Shown here: piece by piece, positions 52,100-63,568 of the stretch
Position numbering within the stretch: position 1 is the stretch's first letter
Layout of the letters: every line of letters begins with the position of its first letter
Source: Fidelibacterota bacterium
GTDB taxonomy: Bacteria; Fidelibacterota; UBA8477; JABMPR01
Assembly: GCA_018650795.1 (NCBI GenBank)
Contig: JABIFG010000003.1
Coordinates: forward strand, 1-64,000
Reading direction: 5' to 3'
DNA length: 64,000 nt
Notes under the pieces: model-generated
Told to the model about the DNA's origin: nothing
Databases searched by the model: none
Seen by the model: only the letters and a program-made list of their open reading frames with translations
Translations under genes and position numbers: made by a program

Positions 52100-52105
52100 T
52101 ATTAA

Positions 52106-54368
<2,263 letters not shown>

Positions 54369-54375
54369 AGCGATC

Positions 54376-55911
54376 CTAGGCTACGAACCCTTTAACAAAG
54401 TCCGAAACTGTCTTGTTCAAAGCAGCATCAATCTCATCAGTTAATTTGCCTTCAGCAGCGATTTGCTTGAGAAGATCCGAATTCGTTGCTTCCATATTTT
54501 CCAAGAATTCGCGTTCAAAACGACGAATCTCTACAGGAGCGATGTCATCCAGAAAACCTTTTGAAGCAGCATAGAAAATGGCAATCTGCTTTTCCACAAT
54601 CATGGGCACAAATTGATTCTGCTTCAATACTTCGTAGAGGATTTTTCCACGGGTCAGCTGTTTTTGTGTCTCAGCATCCAGGTCAGATCCAAATTGGGCA
54701 AAAGCTGCCAATTCACGATACTGTGCCAGATCAAGTCTCATTCCACCAGCGACTTTTTTCATAGCACCAATCTGAGCATTCCCACCTACACGAGATACTG
54801 AAATACCTACGTTCAAGGCTGGACGCTGACCACTATTGAAAAGATCGGTTTCCAAAAAGATTTGACCATCCGTAATAGAAATCACGTTGGTGGGGATATA
54901 GGCAGAGACATCACCCATCTGGGTTTCAATAATGGGAAGCGCAGTCAGTGAGCCACCACCTAAATCTTTATTCAATTTGGATGAACGCTCCAATAGGCGG
55001 CTGTGCAAATAAAACACATCACCTGGATACGCTTCACGGCCTGGGGGTCTTCTCAGGAGCAGCGACATCTGGCGATAAGCCACAGCATGTTTCGACAGAT
55101 CATCATAGATAATTAGAGCGTGCTTGCCGTTATCGCGAAAATATTCACCTATAGAAGCACCGGTGTAGGGTGCTAAAAATTGTAGTGGAGCCGGATCAGA
55201 GGCATTAGCGGCAACTACAGTAGTGTATTCCATAGCGCCTTGTGCTTCAAGTTCAGCAACTACACGGGCAACCGTTGAGGCTTTCTGCCCAATAGCAACA
55301 TAGATACAGTAAACTGGATCATCTGGTGTATCTGCACGGTGCGTATATTTCTGATTTACAATAGTATCCAGAGCAACAGCTGTCTTACCCGTCTGACGGT
55401 CACCAATAATTAATTCACGCTGGCCTCGACCAATCGGAATCATACTGTCAATTGCCTTAATACCTGTCTGAAGAGGTTCATTTACAGGACTTCTGGCCAA
55501 CACACCCAGAGCTTTGCGCTCAACAGGTAATGTTGATTCTGGTTTGATATCACCCTTACCATCCATTGCTGCACCGATAGGGCTCACAACACGACCAATC
55601 ACCGCTTCACCAACACCTACGGAAACAACTTTTCCAGTACGTTTAGCCTGATCACCCTCTTTAACGAGGGAGGTGTTTCCAAATAGAACCAGTCCGACTT
55701 CATCTTCTTCAAGATTCATAGCCATACCAACAACACCGTTGGGGAGCTCAATCAATTCAGAAGCCATAACATTTTCCAGTCCACTGACTCTGGCAATACC
55801 GTCACCAACCATGATGACTTCACCGATTTCAGCTACATCAATGGAGAGATCTAATTTGCCCAGCTCTTCCTGGAGTAATTTTGTGATTTCGTCTGTTCGA
55901 ATATCTGTCAT
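54376..55911 (-). CDS. atpA: F-type ATP synthase alpha subunit
   Basis: The regulatory nucleotide-binding subunit of F1, 511 residues. Walker A is [10 protein letters not shown] (about 169-178), [17 protein letters not shown] is the Walker B region, and the arginine finger lies in the conserved [11 protein letters not shown] segment. It lies 15 bp after atpH and 7 bp before atpG. It looks complete. Confidence 0.98.
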   Translation of the reverse strand: MTDIRTDEITKLLQEELGKLDLSIDVAEIGEVIMVGDGIARVSGLENVMASELIELPNGVVGMAMNLEEDEVGLVLFGNTSLVKEGDQAKRTGKVVSVGVGEAVIGRVVSPIGAAMDGKGDIKPESTLPVERKALGVLARSPVNEPLQTGIKAIDSMIPIGRGQRELIIGDRQTGKTAVALDTIVNQKYTHRADTPDDPVYCIYVAIGQKASTVARVVAELEAQGAMEYTTVVAANASDPAPLQFLAPYTGASIGEYFRDNGKHALIIYDDLSKHAVAYRQMSLLLRRPPGREAYPGDVFYLHSRLLERSSKLNKDLGGGSLTALPIIETQMGDVSAYIPTNVISITDGQIFLETDLFNSGQRPALNVGISVSRVGGNAQIGAMKKVAGGMRLDLAQYRELAAFAQFGSDLDAETQKQLTRGKILYEVLKQNQFVPMIVEKQIAIFYAASKGFLDDIAPVEIRRFEREFLENMEATNSDLLKQIAAEGKLTDEIDAALNKTVSDFVKGFVA

Positions 55912-55926
55912 ATTCTTGTCTTTCCT

Positions 55927-56463
55927 TTAGGACTGAATCAGTGTCTGTCTGATACGTGCTAGTTTACTGGAGAGAGAGGCATCCAAAATGGTATTGCCTA
56001 CTCGTAATGTTAAACCACCCAGAATATCCTGATTTACTTCAGTAGTAAAATCAGCTTTCGAGGATGTGACTGATTGAACAGCCTGGCGAATGCGTTCTAT
56101 CGTTTCGCCTGACAATTTACTGGTACTGACTGCATGCACCTTGACCTGATCACTTCTCGTATAAAAAGCGTTTTCGAGGCTATGCATTATCATTCCCATC
56201 AATTTCATATCCCGTTCATCGCCTAATTGGGCAAGAAAGGCCTGATTGATAGGGTGAAGATCAGTATAAACTTTTGCAAGCAGCTCAATTTTGTCGGTAG
56301 CTTCAACTTTGGTTGAGGCTAAAAATGCCTTCAGCGCTGGTTCCCGCCGATAAGTACTGTAGAATGATATCATCGAGCGGTAGACTGGCTCGAGAGCATC
56401 TTTAGTCTCAGCAATGTTTAAGAGCAGGTTGGCATACTGGCGACTTTTTGCTGATGTGCGCAT
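55927..56463 (-). CDS. atpH: F-type ATP synthase delta subunit
   Basis: A 178-residue peripheral-stalk subunit linking F1 to b. The N-terminal helical domain (1-105: SRQYANLLLNIAETKDALEPV) and the C-terminal segment (ILGGLTLRVGNTILDASLSSKL) are diagnostic. Its ATG shares one base with the atpF stop, so the two are coupled. Confidence 0.95.
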   Translation of the reverse strand: MRTSAKSRQYANLLLNIAETKDALEPVYRSMISFYSTYRREPALKAFLASTKVEATDKIELLAKVYTDLHPINQAFLAQLGDERDMKLMGMIMHSLENAFYTRSDQVKVHAVSTSKLSGETIERIRQAVQSVTSSKADFTTEVNQDILGGLTLRVGNTILDASLSSKLARIRQTLIQS

Positions 56464-56957
56464 TAATTTTTTCCGTAATCCTTTAAGGCATCCTCAATAA
56501 GACGTTCGTTGTCTTCGGGAGTAAGGGATTTTGCAATAATTTTTTCAGCAGCAGCCATTGAGATATCCACAATCTGGGTACGGATTTCGGCAATCGCTTT
56601 TTCACGTTCAGCGACAATCTGGATTTCGGCCTGTTTTAGAATCCCTGCAGATTTATCCTGAGCTTCATTGAGAATGTCAGCTTTCATCCGCTCCGCAGTT
56701 TCTTTGCCAGCAGCCACAATATTCTGGGCTTCTTGTCTGGCTTTGGCTACCATCGCTTCATATTCAAGAGCAACTTTATCAGCTTCCTGGCGAGCTGCTT
56801 CCGCTTCCTCAAGTGATTCACGAATAAAATTTTCGCGGTTTTCCAGCGCTTTGATCATCGGTTTCCATGCTTTTGATCCTAGAATCACCAACACAACAAT
56901 GAAGGTGATCCAAGTCCAATACATTAAACCGCTATCAAAATTAAGTAGGTTTTCCAT
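56463..56957 (-). CDS. atpF: F-type ATP synthase b subunit
   Basis: A 164-residue peripheral-stalk subunit with one N-terminal TM segment (about 10-28, YWTWITFIVVLVILGSKAW) and a long charged helix/coiled-coil rich in Glu, Ala and Lys (about 30-160). It lies 31 bp after atpE. Only one b gene is present, so the stalk should be a b homodimer. Confidence 0.95.
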   Translation of the reverse strand: MENLLNFDSGLMYWTWITFIVVLVILGSKAWKPMIKALENRENFIRESLEEAEAARQEADKVALEYEAMVAKARQEAQNIVAAGKETAERMKADILNEAQDKSAGILKQAEIQIVAEREKAIAEIRTQIVDISMAAAEKIIAKSLTPEDNERLIEDALKDYGKN

Positions 56958-56988
56958 AATTCCTCCGGAGGAGTATTCTTAAACCTTA

Positions 56989-57207
56989 TTACTTAATTGC
57001 AACAAGTAGCGTTACTACTAAACCGATAATGGCAACACCTTCCAGGAGGAAGAGAGGTAAGTTTACTGCGCCAGTAATACTGGAAGCAGCTTCAGGCTGA
57101 CGAGCAATGCCAGCAGCGGCGGCTGCAGCTAATTTTCCAATTCCAAGACCAGCACCAATTACGATCATTCCTGCACCAATAGCGGCACCTAGATATGCGA
57201 ATTCCAT
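56989..57207 (-). CDS. atpE: F-type ATP synthase c subunit
   Basis: This 72-residue proteolipid forms the rotor ring. It has two TM helices: residues 4-33 with the GxGxGxG packing motif (GAGLGIGK), and 48-70 with the ion-binding carboxylate E56 (FLLEGVAI). The RQPE loop at 36-39 contacts gamma/epsilon. The Gln on helix 1 and the polar residue after the Glu that mark sodium-type rings are absent (I and G here), pointing to proton coupling. AAGGAGTT precedes the ATG. Confidence 0.96.
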   Translation of the reverse strand: MEFAYLGAAIGAGMIVIGAGLGIGKLAAAAAAGIARQPEAASSITGAVNLPLFLLEGVAIIGLVVTLLVAIK

Positions 57208-57345
57208 TTTAAAACTCCTTCTTGTGTGTTTCTATCATTGCTATCTCATAGCTACAAACATGTCTCATATCCCTGAACTGAGTAAGAGCTTTCCGAGCAT
57301 AGTTGATAGAGTGTTTATATTTTGTGTTGTAAAAGTTCAATATAA

Positions 57346-58164
57346 TTAATGATTCGGGTGAATAGATTGGCCAATAAAGACGGAGGAGAGTAGGGTGAAT
57401 ACGTAGGCCTGCACAATACTTACTATAATTTCTAAAAATGTAATACCTACGTTCAAGGCTACTGAACCAATGCCGATATAAATATTATGTAAAATAAAGA
57501 TGGGGGCAAAGATAGCTAACATGGCGATATGCCCGGCAGTCATGTTCGCAGCAAGTCTCATGGTCAATGCAAACGGGCGAACAAACATGCTCATTATTTC
57601 AATGGGGATGAGTATAATCAATACAGCCTTTGGTACATCTCCTGGCACCATATTCTTCCAGTGCTTGAAGAAGCCATGCTCCATAATTCCTGCAATGATG
57701 ATGGCGAAAAAAGTGATTACAGCCAGTGCCGCAGTCATATTGAAATTACCAGTTGCCGTAGTGCCACCATGACCATGATTGATATAGTTGAACATGGGCA
57801 TGAGGCCTAGAAAGTTCATAGTCAGGATTAAAAAGAAAAAGGACATCACAAGCGGTCCCCATTTTAAAACATGATCCTTCCCAACAGTAGGGATGAGAAT
57901 GCTCGTTCTGACAAAATCTACTACAAATTCGAAGGCATTGGTAAAACCACTGGGGATGGGTCTTTCTTCACTGCGATATTTGCGGGATGCATAAAGAGCA
58001 ACTGTAACTAATAATCCGGCAGCAATCCAGAGCATGATAACGTGCTTGGTAATAGAAAGGTCAATACCGAAAAGTTCAAAATGAATCATCACGTCACTAT
58101 TTGCTACGTGCGCAATAATCTTATCCCCGATGTTGGTACTGGTTCCTTGGCCGTGGTCAGCCAT
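57346..58164 (-). CDS. atpB: F-type ATP synthase a subunit
   Basis: A 272-residue integral membrane subunit forming the ion half-channels. An N-terminal periplasmic segment is followed by five to six TM helices. The essential arginine is in MRLAANMTAGH, where the more usual sequence is RLFGNM-AG. A His/Gly-rich loop (INHGHGGTTATGN) is unusual, though similar loops occur in FCB relatives. It shares one base with the upstream atpI-like gene and has a 138-bp gap to atpE. Confidence 0.95.
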   Translation of the reverse strand: MADHGQGTSTNIGDKIIAHVANSDVMIHFELFGIDLSITKHVIMLWIAAGLLVTVALYASRKYRSEERPIPSGFTNAFEFVVDFVRTSILIPTVGKDHVLKWGPLVMSFFFLILTMNFLGLMPMFNYINHGHGGTTATGNFNMTAALAVITFFAIIIAGIMEHGFFKHWKNMVPGDVPKAVLIILIPIEIMSMFVRPFALTMRLAANMTAGHIAMLAIFAPIFILHNIYIGIGSVALNVGITFLEIIVSIVQAYVFTLLSSVFIGQSIHPNH

Positions 58165-58556
58165 TAAGAATTCTCCCCTTTTGCATGTCCGTTACCTGCC
58201 ATAAAAAGCGGCCAATAATAAGCTTCGACCCCATGCCACGCAAGAAAGTTTATGAGTAATATTACAATAAATGTCACGTTGTCGATTGTGCCTGATTTTA
58301 TTAGAATTACGATCCATAATCCAAGCAATAAAACCTTCGCCAGGAAGCCAATAATGTTGATTTTTTGAAGTTGCTGAGCTTCATGAATTTTATTTTTCTC
58401 AACCCAAAAAAGGATCACTCCACTAATAATTATCGGTAAAAAGGCTCCAGCCAATGCGGACTTGATTAAAACAAACTGATTTGTGAAGGCAAATGCGGCT
58501 ATTATTACACTATTCAGTACGAGGGCAGCAAGTCCCATTACCTGCCAGGGCTTCAC
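58164..58556 (-). CDS. atpI: ATP synthase subunit I-like membrane protein
   Basis: A 130-residue protein with four hydrophobic segments (about 7-27, 31-50, 67-86 and 92-112), matching ATP synthase I, an accessory protein that assists c-ring assembly or magnesium supply. Similarity is loose, as is usual for AtpI. It overlaps the AtpZ-like gene by four bases and atpB by one, so coupling to the synthase is strong. Confidence 0.8.
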   Translation of the reverse strand: MKPWQVMGLAALVLNSVIIAAFAFTNQFVLIKSALAGAFLPIIISGVILFWVEKNKIHEAQQLQKINIIGFLAKVLLLGLWIVILIKSGTIDNVTFIVILLINFLAWHGVEAYYWPLFMAGNGHAKGENS

Positions 58557-58756
58557 TTGTCGTCGTTCTTTATATAGATGCTTTTATACAATTCATACAT
58601 ACCGATGACCACTCCCAAAAGGGCACCGATCAGTACCCCGTATTGGGGCCATCCAAATTTTTGATCGAGAAAATATCCGATTGCGCCCAGACCCAGGACA
58701 CTCCCAGTCATTGTGGAGGCTGCTGCCATATACTTGCCGGAGCCGTCGGATTTCAA
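58553..58756 (-). CDS. atpZ: AtpZ/AtpI-family small membrane protein
   Basis: A 67-residue protein with two TM hairpin segments (about 8-28 and 37-57: GSVLGLGAIGYFLDQKFG and YGVLIGALLGVVIGMYELY), the pattern of the F0F1-ATPase-associated AtpZ family. It is the first gene of the ATP synthase block, overlapping atpI by four bases and starting 3 bp after the bactofilin gene, which ties the cytoskeletal genes to the operon. Confidence 0.85.
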   Translation of the reverse strand: MKSDGSGKYMAAASTMTGSVLGLGAIGYFLDQKFGWPQYGVLIGALLGVVIGMYELYKSIYIKNDDK

Positions 58757-58759
58757 ATG

Positions 58760-59140
58760 TTATAGTACCTCTTCACCCAGGGCTTCAAAATCGTCTGAGT
58801 TGGAGGTTTCAGGGACCATGGAACTCCGGCCATGAAAAACTGCCCCATCTTCTATGATGAGTCTCGTCGCAATCACATCCCCTTTTAAGCGTCCTGCTTT
58901 TCCAAGAGCGACTTTGCCTTTTACTTCGATGTTGCCACCCACGATTCCGCCGATAATGGCATACTCCCCTTTGATACCACCTTTGACAACACCCGATTCA
59001 GAAACAGTCACAAAGCCTGTCGCCTCGATGCTGCCATCAACCGTGCCATTTATGTGGGCACTTCCATTGATATTCATATCACCAGAAATATGGGTGCCGC
59101 GACCGACAATAGTTTCTATGCGATGAATTCGATTGGCCAT
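58760..59140 (-). CDS. bactofilin
   Basis: A 126-residue cytoskeletal protein that polymerises without nucleotide. The core (about 15-110) is a right-handed beta-helix built from short hydrophobic repeats such as GTHISGDMNINGSAHINGTV and GNIEVKGKVALGKAGRLKGD. Flanking tails are short. It lies between the M23 peptidase gene (1 bp gap) and atpZ. Bactofilin-M23 pairs shape the cell wall in several bacteria, so a morphogenetic role is likely. Confidence 0.93.
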   Translation of the reverse strand: MANRIHRIETIVGRGTHISGDMNINGSAHINGTVDGSIEATGFVTVSESGVVKGGIKGEYAIIGGIVGGNIEVKGKVALGKAGRLKGDVIATRLIIEDGAVFHGRSSMVPETSNSDDFEALGEEVL

Positions 59141-59141
59141 T

Positions 59142-59939
59142 TTAGTCTTCCTTCTGATCAGTGGGATTGCTTGTTTCGGCTAGTTCAGTGATAAATGTAG
59201 CAGGATCCAGAGGAACCCCTTCATACCAAATTTCGAAATGAAGGTGTGCCCCTTCTGAGATGCCTGTGTTCCCCATAATGGCAATCGGCTCAGCTCGGTC
59301 CACAACTTGTCGCTGGGTTACCAAGTTTTGTTCATTGTGTCCGTATACTGTGAGATAGCCATTTCCATGATCGATAATAATGGTGTTTCCGAAGCGATAT
59401 GTCCAATCGGAAAATATGACATACCCACGACCCGCAGCTTTCACGACCCTATCTTCAATGGACGACAAGTCTATGCCGAGATGGTCCTGGCTAAATAGTC
59501 CCTCGCGAACCTTGAAACCTGCGTTTACAAAGCCCTTGATAGGTAGATAGGTGGGTAAATCTTCCAGCAACCCCATGGTTTCAAATGGAGACAGTTCCCA
59601 ATTGTCCTCAAAAGCAGCACTATCTCCTGCATCAGCTCGCAAATTATAGTGGCTACCCAGAGTACTTTCAATAAAATGATTTATTTCTTCAATGCGTTTG
59701 GCATTTTTCAACAGACTGGCAACTTCTTGTCTTTCGCTAAGCAGATAGACGTTCTCTTTCTTTAAAGAGCGGTACTCCAAAGCTTTAGGCAGATAATAAG
59801 TTGAAAATAAAACAATGATCCCCAGCAGACCAAGGATGAGTAGTTTCAAAAGATTGACAGCGGTGGCTGTAATTGAATAGGACCTACCGTTAGTTTCGTT
59901 GTCCGGCAGTATAAGGATGGTATATTTTTCGTGCTTCAT
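59142..59939 (-). CDS. M23-family (LytM-like) peptidoglycan endopeptidase
   Basis: A 265-residue membrane-anchored protein. A TM segment (about 29-49) precedes a coiled-coil (55-92) and a C-terminal M23 domain with zinc ligands H153 and D157 (DHLGIDLSS) and H234 in AHLHFEIW; H200 (VYGHNEQ) and H232 complete the site. All catalytic residues are present, so it is likely active on peptidoglycan cross-links. It starts upstream of bactofilin with a 1-bp gap, a combination that localises wall cleavage in other bacteria. Confidence 0.9.
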   Translation of the reverse strand: MKHEKYTILILPDNETNGRSYSITATAVNLLKLLILGLLGIIVLFSTYYLPKALEYRSLKKENVYLLSERQEVASLLKNAKRIEEINHFIESTLGSHYNLRADAGDSAAFEDNWELSPFETMGLLEDLPTYLPIKGFVNAGFKVREGLFSQDHLGIDLSSIEDRVVKAAGRGYVIFSDWTYRFGNTIIIDHGNGYLTVYGHNEQNLVTQRQVVDRAEPIAIMGNTGISEGAHLHFEIWYEGVPLDPATFITELAETSNPTDQKED

Positions 59940-60068
59940 GAATTCCTGTTTCTATCTATATCTAGTAGTAAAATTTTCGAAAAATGGAACAGTTGGATTT
60001 CATTGATTTATTAAGACTTTTTACATTTCGCTTGTCATCATTGCTGTCAATATTTGCAGAATCTAGCT

Positions 60069-60953
60069 TTATTTTTTCATTGATCCGAAGAGTTCCAGCA
60101 GCCGGTCCAAATCCTCATCACCAAAATATTCAACTTCAATAACTCCCTTCTTCGGGCCAGCTTTAATCTTCACCCGAGTCCCTAGTACTGTCATAAGGGC
60201 TTCTTCGCTACGAGTTATGAATACTGATTTTTTGGGAGGAGTTTTCTTCTTTTTCTCTGTAGGTGTCTTTACCTTCAGCTGCTTGACATAATTTTCGGTC
60301 TCACGTACGCTCATATTATTTCTACGAACTTTTTGAAAGACATTGATCATTTCTTTTTTGGAAACAAGACCCAGAAGTGCCCTGCCATGACCTGCTGAAA
60401 TCACCAGATTTTTCAGTGCAACTTTTATTTCTGCAGGCAACTTGAGTAAGCGCATCGCATTAGTAATTGCTGCTCTACTTTTACCAATATTTTCTGCGAT
60501 TTCCTCATGTGAAAGACTGTACTTGTCAGACAGAAGCGAGTATGCCTCAGCCTCTTCAAGGGGATTCAGGTTGTCCCTTTGCAAATTCTCAATCAAAGCC
60601 AGTTCCATCATATCAACATCTTTTTCAACGGTCAGGATGTATATGGGAACTGTCTCTATGCCCAACTCCTGGCAAGCCCTCAGTCGTCTTTCACCGGCAA
60701 TTAGTTCATATTCGCCATTCACTTCGCGAACCGTGATAGGTTGTATCAGACCCTTGGACTTGATTGATGCCTTAAGATCCTCAAAAGCCTGTACCGCTTT
60801 TTCCGAATCAAAATCTTTTCTGGGTTGAAATGGATTGGGACGAATATCGTTTGGAGAAATGGAAAGGGATGAAAGAGTGGATTCTTCAGGCGCTCCCAAT
60901 GAATCCAGAATTGCATCCAGACCGCGTCCCAGTCTTTTGGGAGCATCAGGCAT
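60069..60953 (-). CDS. parB: chromosome partitioning protein ParB
   Basis: A 294-residue CTP-dependent DNA clamp that loads at parS sites. ATG 60953 ([15 protein letters not shown]) is preferred to an in-frame ATG six codons earlier because AGAGG is well spaced and the N-terminal motif is canonical. The ParB/Srx domain (about 32-122) has [10 protein letters not shown], the helix-turn-helix (about 140-185) has [19 protein letters not shown], and the C-terminal dimerisation domain ends in [10 protein letters not shown]. It overlaps parA by 8 bases. I found no parS site in the window. Confidence 0.95.
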   Translation of the reverse strand: MPDAPKRLGRGLDAILDSLGAPEESTLSSLSISPNDIRPNPFQPRKDFDSEKAVQAFEDLKASIKSKGLIQPITVREVNGEYELIAGERRLRACQELGIETVPIYILTVEKDVDMMELALIENLQRDNLNPLEEAEAYSLLSDKYSLSHEEIAENIGKSRAAITNAMRLLKLPAEIKVALKNLVISAGHGRALLGLVSKKEMINVFQKVRRNNMSVRETENYVKQLKVKTPTEKKKKTPPKKSVFITRSEEALMTVLGTRVKIKAGPKKGVIEVEYFGDEDLDRLLELFGSMKK

Positions 60954-61707
60954 TTTCAAGCACCTCTTCAACCAGATTCATATAATTAGCAGCGCCTACT
61001 GAGTTGGCATCATAAAGCATAATGGGTTTACCATAAGATGGTGATTCGCTTAGACGAACATTGCGATTGATGTAGGTCTTGTAGACACGTTCTTTAAAAT
61101 AGGTTTTTACTTCTTCAACGACCTGTTTGCTCAAATTCAAACGGCTATCGTACATGGTCATCAAAACACCCTCAATAACCAGTGCCTTATTGATGGTCTT
61201 CTGAACCCGACGAACTGTATTCAACAGTTGGCCTAACCCTTCCAGGGCGTAGTATTCACACTGAATTGGAATCAGAATTGAGTGGGCCGCTGTGAGGGCG
61301 TTTAAGGTGAGTAGACCTAGAGAAGGTGGGCAATCAATGATTATAAAATCATAGTTCTCTTCAACTTCTGCTACGGCATCCTTCAGAATCCGTTCTCTGG
61401 CTATTGCAGAGACCAGTTCAACTTCAGCTCCAACCAGAGATGGGCTGGATGGGACAAGATCAAGAAATGGCAATTCACACTTGTGCATAATATCTTGAAT
61501 AGTTGCCTGATTGAGCAGCACTTGATAGATGCTCTGACCGTCAACTCTTACTGGATGTCCGAGTCCGGCAGTGGAATTTGCCTGAGGGTCTAAATCGATG
61601 AGCAGGGTCTTTTTCTCAGTCACAGCCAAACCTGCAGCCAAGTTGACTGAAGTCGTCGTTTTCCCCACGCCCCCCTTTTGATTCACGATGGCTATAATTT
61701 TTGCCAT
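60946..61707 (-). CDS. parA: chromosome partitioning ATPase ParA
   Basis: A 253-residue Walker-type ATPase that moves ParB-parS complexes. The deviant Walker A is KGGVGKTT (11-18), Walker A' includes DLDPQANST, and Walker B is [11 protein letters not shown]. Length and lack of an N-terminal extension match chromosomal Soj-type ParA. It heads the run parA-parB-M23-bactofilin-atp, with 129 bp between parB and the M23 gene where a second promoter could lie. Confidence 0.96.
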   Translation of the reverse strand: MAKIIAIVNQKGGVGKTTTSVNLAAGLAVTEKKTLLIDLDPQANSTAGLGHPVRVDGQSIYQVLLNQATIQDIMHKCELPFLDLVPSSPSLVGAEVELVSAIARERILKDAVAEVEENYDFIIIDCPPSLGLLTLNALTAAHSILIPIQCEYYALEGLGQLLNTVRRVQKTINKALVIEGVLMTMYDSRLNLSKQVVEEVKTYFKERVYKTYINRNVRLSESPSYGKPIMLYDANSVGAANYMNLVEEVLENA

Positions 61708-61796
61708 AAGATACTGTTTTTTAAAGACCTATGCTAATTATGTTCAGGCTTTGAATATAGTTAACCCTCATCCATAATACAACGTGTAGCTGAAGG

Positions 61797-62699
61797 TTAC
61801 TCTGCATTGGAATTGAAATACTTCATTCGCAAGAATTCAGGCAGGGAGACTGACAAGATGATAATCGTCGCACCTACCAATGCTGAGCTAGATAGTTCCT
61901 CTCCCAGAAGTAACCAACCCCAAAGACTTGCCCATATTGGAATCAGGAAGGTTGTATAACTCATTTTTACAATGGTGACACGCTTAACCAGCCAAAAATA
62001 CATGGTGAATCCAATGGCTGAGCCGATGATAGCCAGATAAACAGTAGCTCCCAGTGTCACCAGGTTTAGCTCCACCTGCCTCCAGGATTCAAATACCAGT
62101 CCTGTTATTAAAAGTAACGTAGCTCCAATCAACATTGCAGTCGCATTGGCAGCCACTGGGTCCAGCTTGGCTCCCTCCCTTTTGTAAAGCACATTGGGGT
62201 AGGCAGCAGCAAATATAGATACCAGAATGATGAACATTCCCATGGCCACTTGTGGATCGAAGGATGAATCCTGGAGATCAAAAATAAACAGGGTGCCAAT
62301 TATTGATCCTACCAGACTGAAGATGCTTGCGGCATTAATTTTTTCATTATCCAACATTCGATGAGCAAAGACAGCGATCATGACAGGGAGTGTTGCCCAG
62401 AGTATGGAGGTAATGTTACTATTCACAAATTGCATGCCCCAATAAGTGAGGCCATAGCCAATAAAGAAGTTGCCAAGTCCTAGTGACAAAATGACCTTGC
62501 GATGTTCCCGGCGTGGCAGAATGGCTTTTTTACGAAATTTTTGAAAGAGAATCAGAACAAACCCCGCAATAAAGAAACGCATAGAGGCCATCAGAAATGG
62601 GGTGTCACCGACACTCACTTTGATACTTATCCAGGTACTGCTCCAAATCAGGATCAAGACAACATATAATATAGGTATTATGTAAGACTTTATTTTCAC
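61797..62699 (-). CDS. EamA/DMT-family transporter
   Basis: A 300-residue permease with ten TM segments in two EamA repeats (about 8-140 and 152-290), including SSTWISIKVSVGDTPFLMASMRF in the first and IIGSAIGFTMYFWLV in the second. The drug/metabolite transporter family exports amino acids, nucleotides and other small metabolites, and the substrate cannot be predicted. It is monocistronic, between parA and a long intergenic region. Confidence 0.9.
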   Translation of the reverse strand: MKIKSYIIPILYVVLILIWSSTWISIKVSVGDTPFLMASMRFFIAGFVLILFQKFRKKAILPRREHRKVILSLGLGNFFIGYGLTYWGMQFVNSNITSILWATLPVMIAVFAHRMLDNEKINAASIFSLVGSIIGTLFIFDLQDSSFDPQVAMGMFIILVSIFAAAYPNVLYKREGAKLDPVAANATAMLIGATLLLITGLVFESWRQVELNLVTLGATVYLAIIGSAIGFTMYFWLVKRVTIVKMSYTTFLIPIWASLWGWLLLGEELSSSALVGATIIILSVSLPEFLRMKYFNSNAE

Positions 62700-63103
62700 G
62701 CGGAGAAATTAGCTTGGTTCTGCCTTTTGACTATTCAAATGTTTCATTCACGTTGAATTAAAGTGGATTCTCATTAGGGCTCTTCCATCTTTTCATAATT
62801 GAGAAGTGCTTCTATCAGATTGAGGATTCCGACGCTATTTTTTTTAGAGGAGTTCTTACTCCATTGCCCCCCTTAAAGAATATTTTTTTAAAGTAATATG
62901 AATTACAGACAGGCAAACTAAACGTCTTTGCCTAAACAATCTGAATCAAACCCCTATATGCAAAAGCCTAAGTGACTTTAGCGCATAATGCATGCTACTA
63001 TCAATTTCTATCAATAAACACTACTAACACTATTTGCTTTTAATAATTCTCATTCATCATGGCATGTATATAGCAAACTTAGATTTTGAAATATAGATTT
63101 GTT
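62700..63103. other. 404-bp intergenic region between DMT transporter and MerR genes
   Basis: No convincing ORF in either strand. It contains the dyad AGGCAAA (62911-62917) / TTTGCCT (62927-62933) with a nine-base loop, the repeated word TATCAAT near 63000, and AT-rich sequence with divergent promoters presumably inside. A cis-regulatory site for the MerR protein may be here, but I cannot point to a specific operator. Confidence 0.4.
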
Positions 63104-63568
63104 ATGAAAGCAATAAACATAAAAGAGCGCCTCTCAGACAAAACCAGACCGGTATTTGCAATTAGCATTGCTGCTGACCTGGTGGGTGTCTCTGTCCACA
63201 CCTTGAGGATGTATGAGACCGAAGGTCTAATAATTCCTCAACGTACAAAATCAAAACGCCGTCTCTATTCCCAGACAGATATCGAACGCCTCCAGTGCAT
63301 TCGGATCATGATCGAAGATCGTGGGTTCAACCTGGCAGGGATTAAAGGAATGATGTCCATGGCTCCCTGTTGGGAGATCAAAGGTTGCAGTGAGACAGAT
63401 CGTGCTGCATGTGATGCCTACAAATCATCATTGGAACCCTGCTGGATGGTTAAGTCGAAGGCCACAGCCTGTCAGGACGAAGAATGTTCTGAATGCCCGG
63501 TTTATCGAGATGTAACGACTTGTCAAAACATGAAATCATATTTACAACAACATTGGAAGAACGTATGA
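63104..63568 (+). CDS. MerR-family regulator with Cys/Trp (CW) C-terminal domain
   Basis: A 154-residue protein. The N-terminal MerR helix-turn-helix (about 14-78: FAISIAADLVGVSVHTLRMYETEGL and RLYSQTDIERLQCI) resembles HspR-type regulators. The C-terminal 65 residues are Cys/Trp-rich: CWEIKGC, CW, and CxxxxCxxCPVY, eight or nine cysteines in the pattern of 'two-CW' proteins, probably binding zinc or an Fe-S cluster. I start at ATG 63104. A TTG at 63086 is upstream. It overlaps the molybdoenzyme gene by four bases (ATGA), so it likely regulates that respiratory operon, perhaps by redox state. Confidence 0.85.
   Translation: MKAINIKERLSDKTRPVFAISIAADLVGVSVHTLRMYETEGLIIPQRTKSKRRLYSQTDIERLQCIRIMIEDRGFNLAGIKGMMSMAPCWEIKGCSETDRAACDAYKSSLEPCWMVKSKATACQDEECSECPVYRDVTTCQNMKSYLQQHWKNV

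Noticed and set aside
60000..62000. parS sites or replication origin near parAB
   Set aside because: I looked for GTTTCACGTGAAAC-like sequence and DnaA-box clusters and saw neither; no dnaA, gidA or rnpA gene is present.
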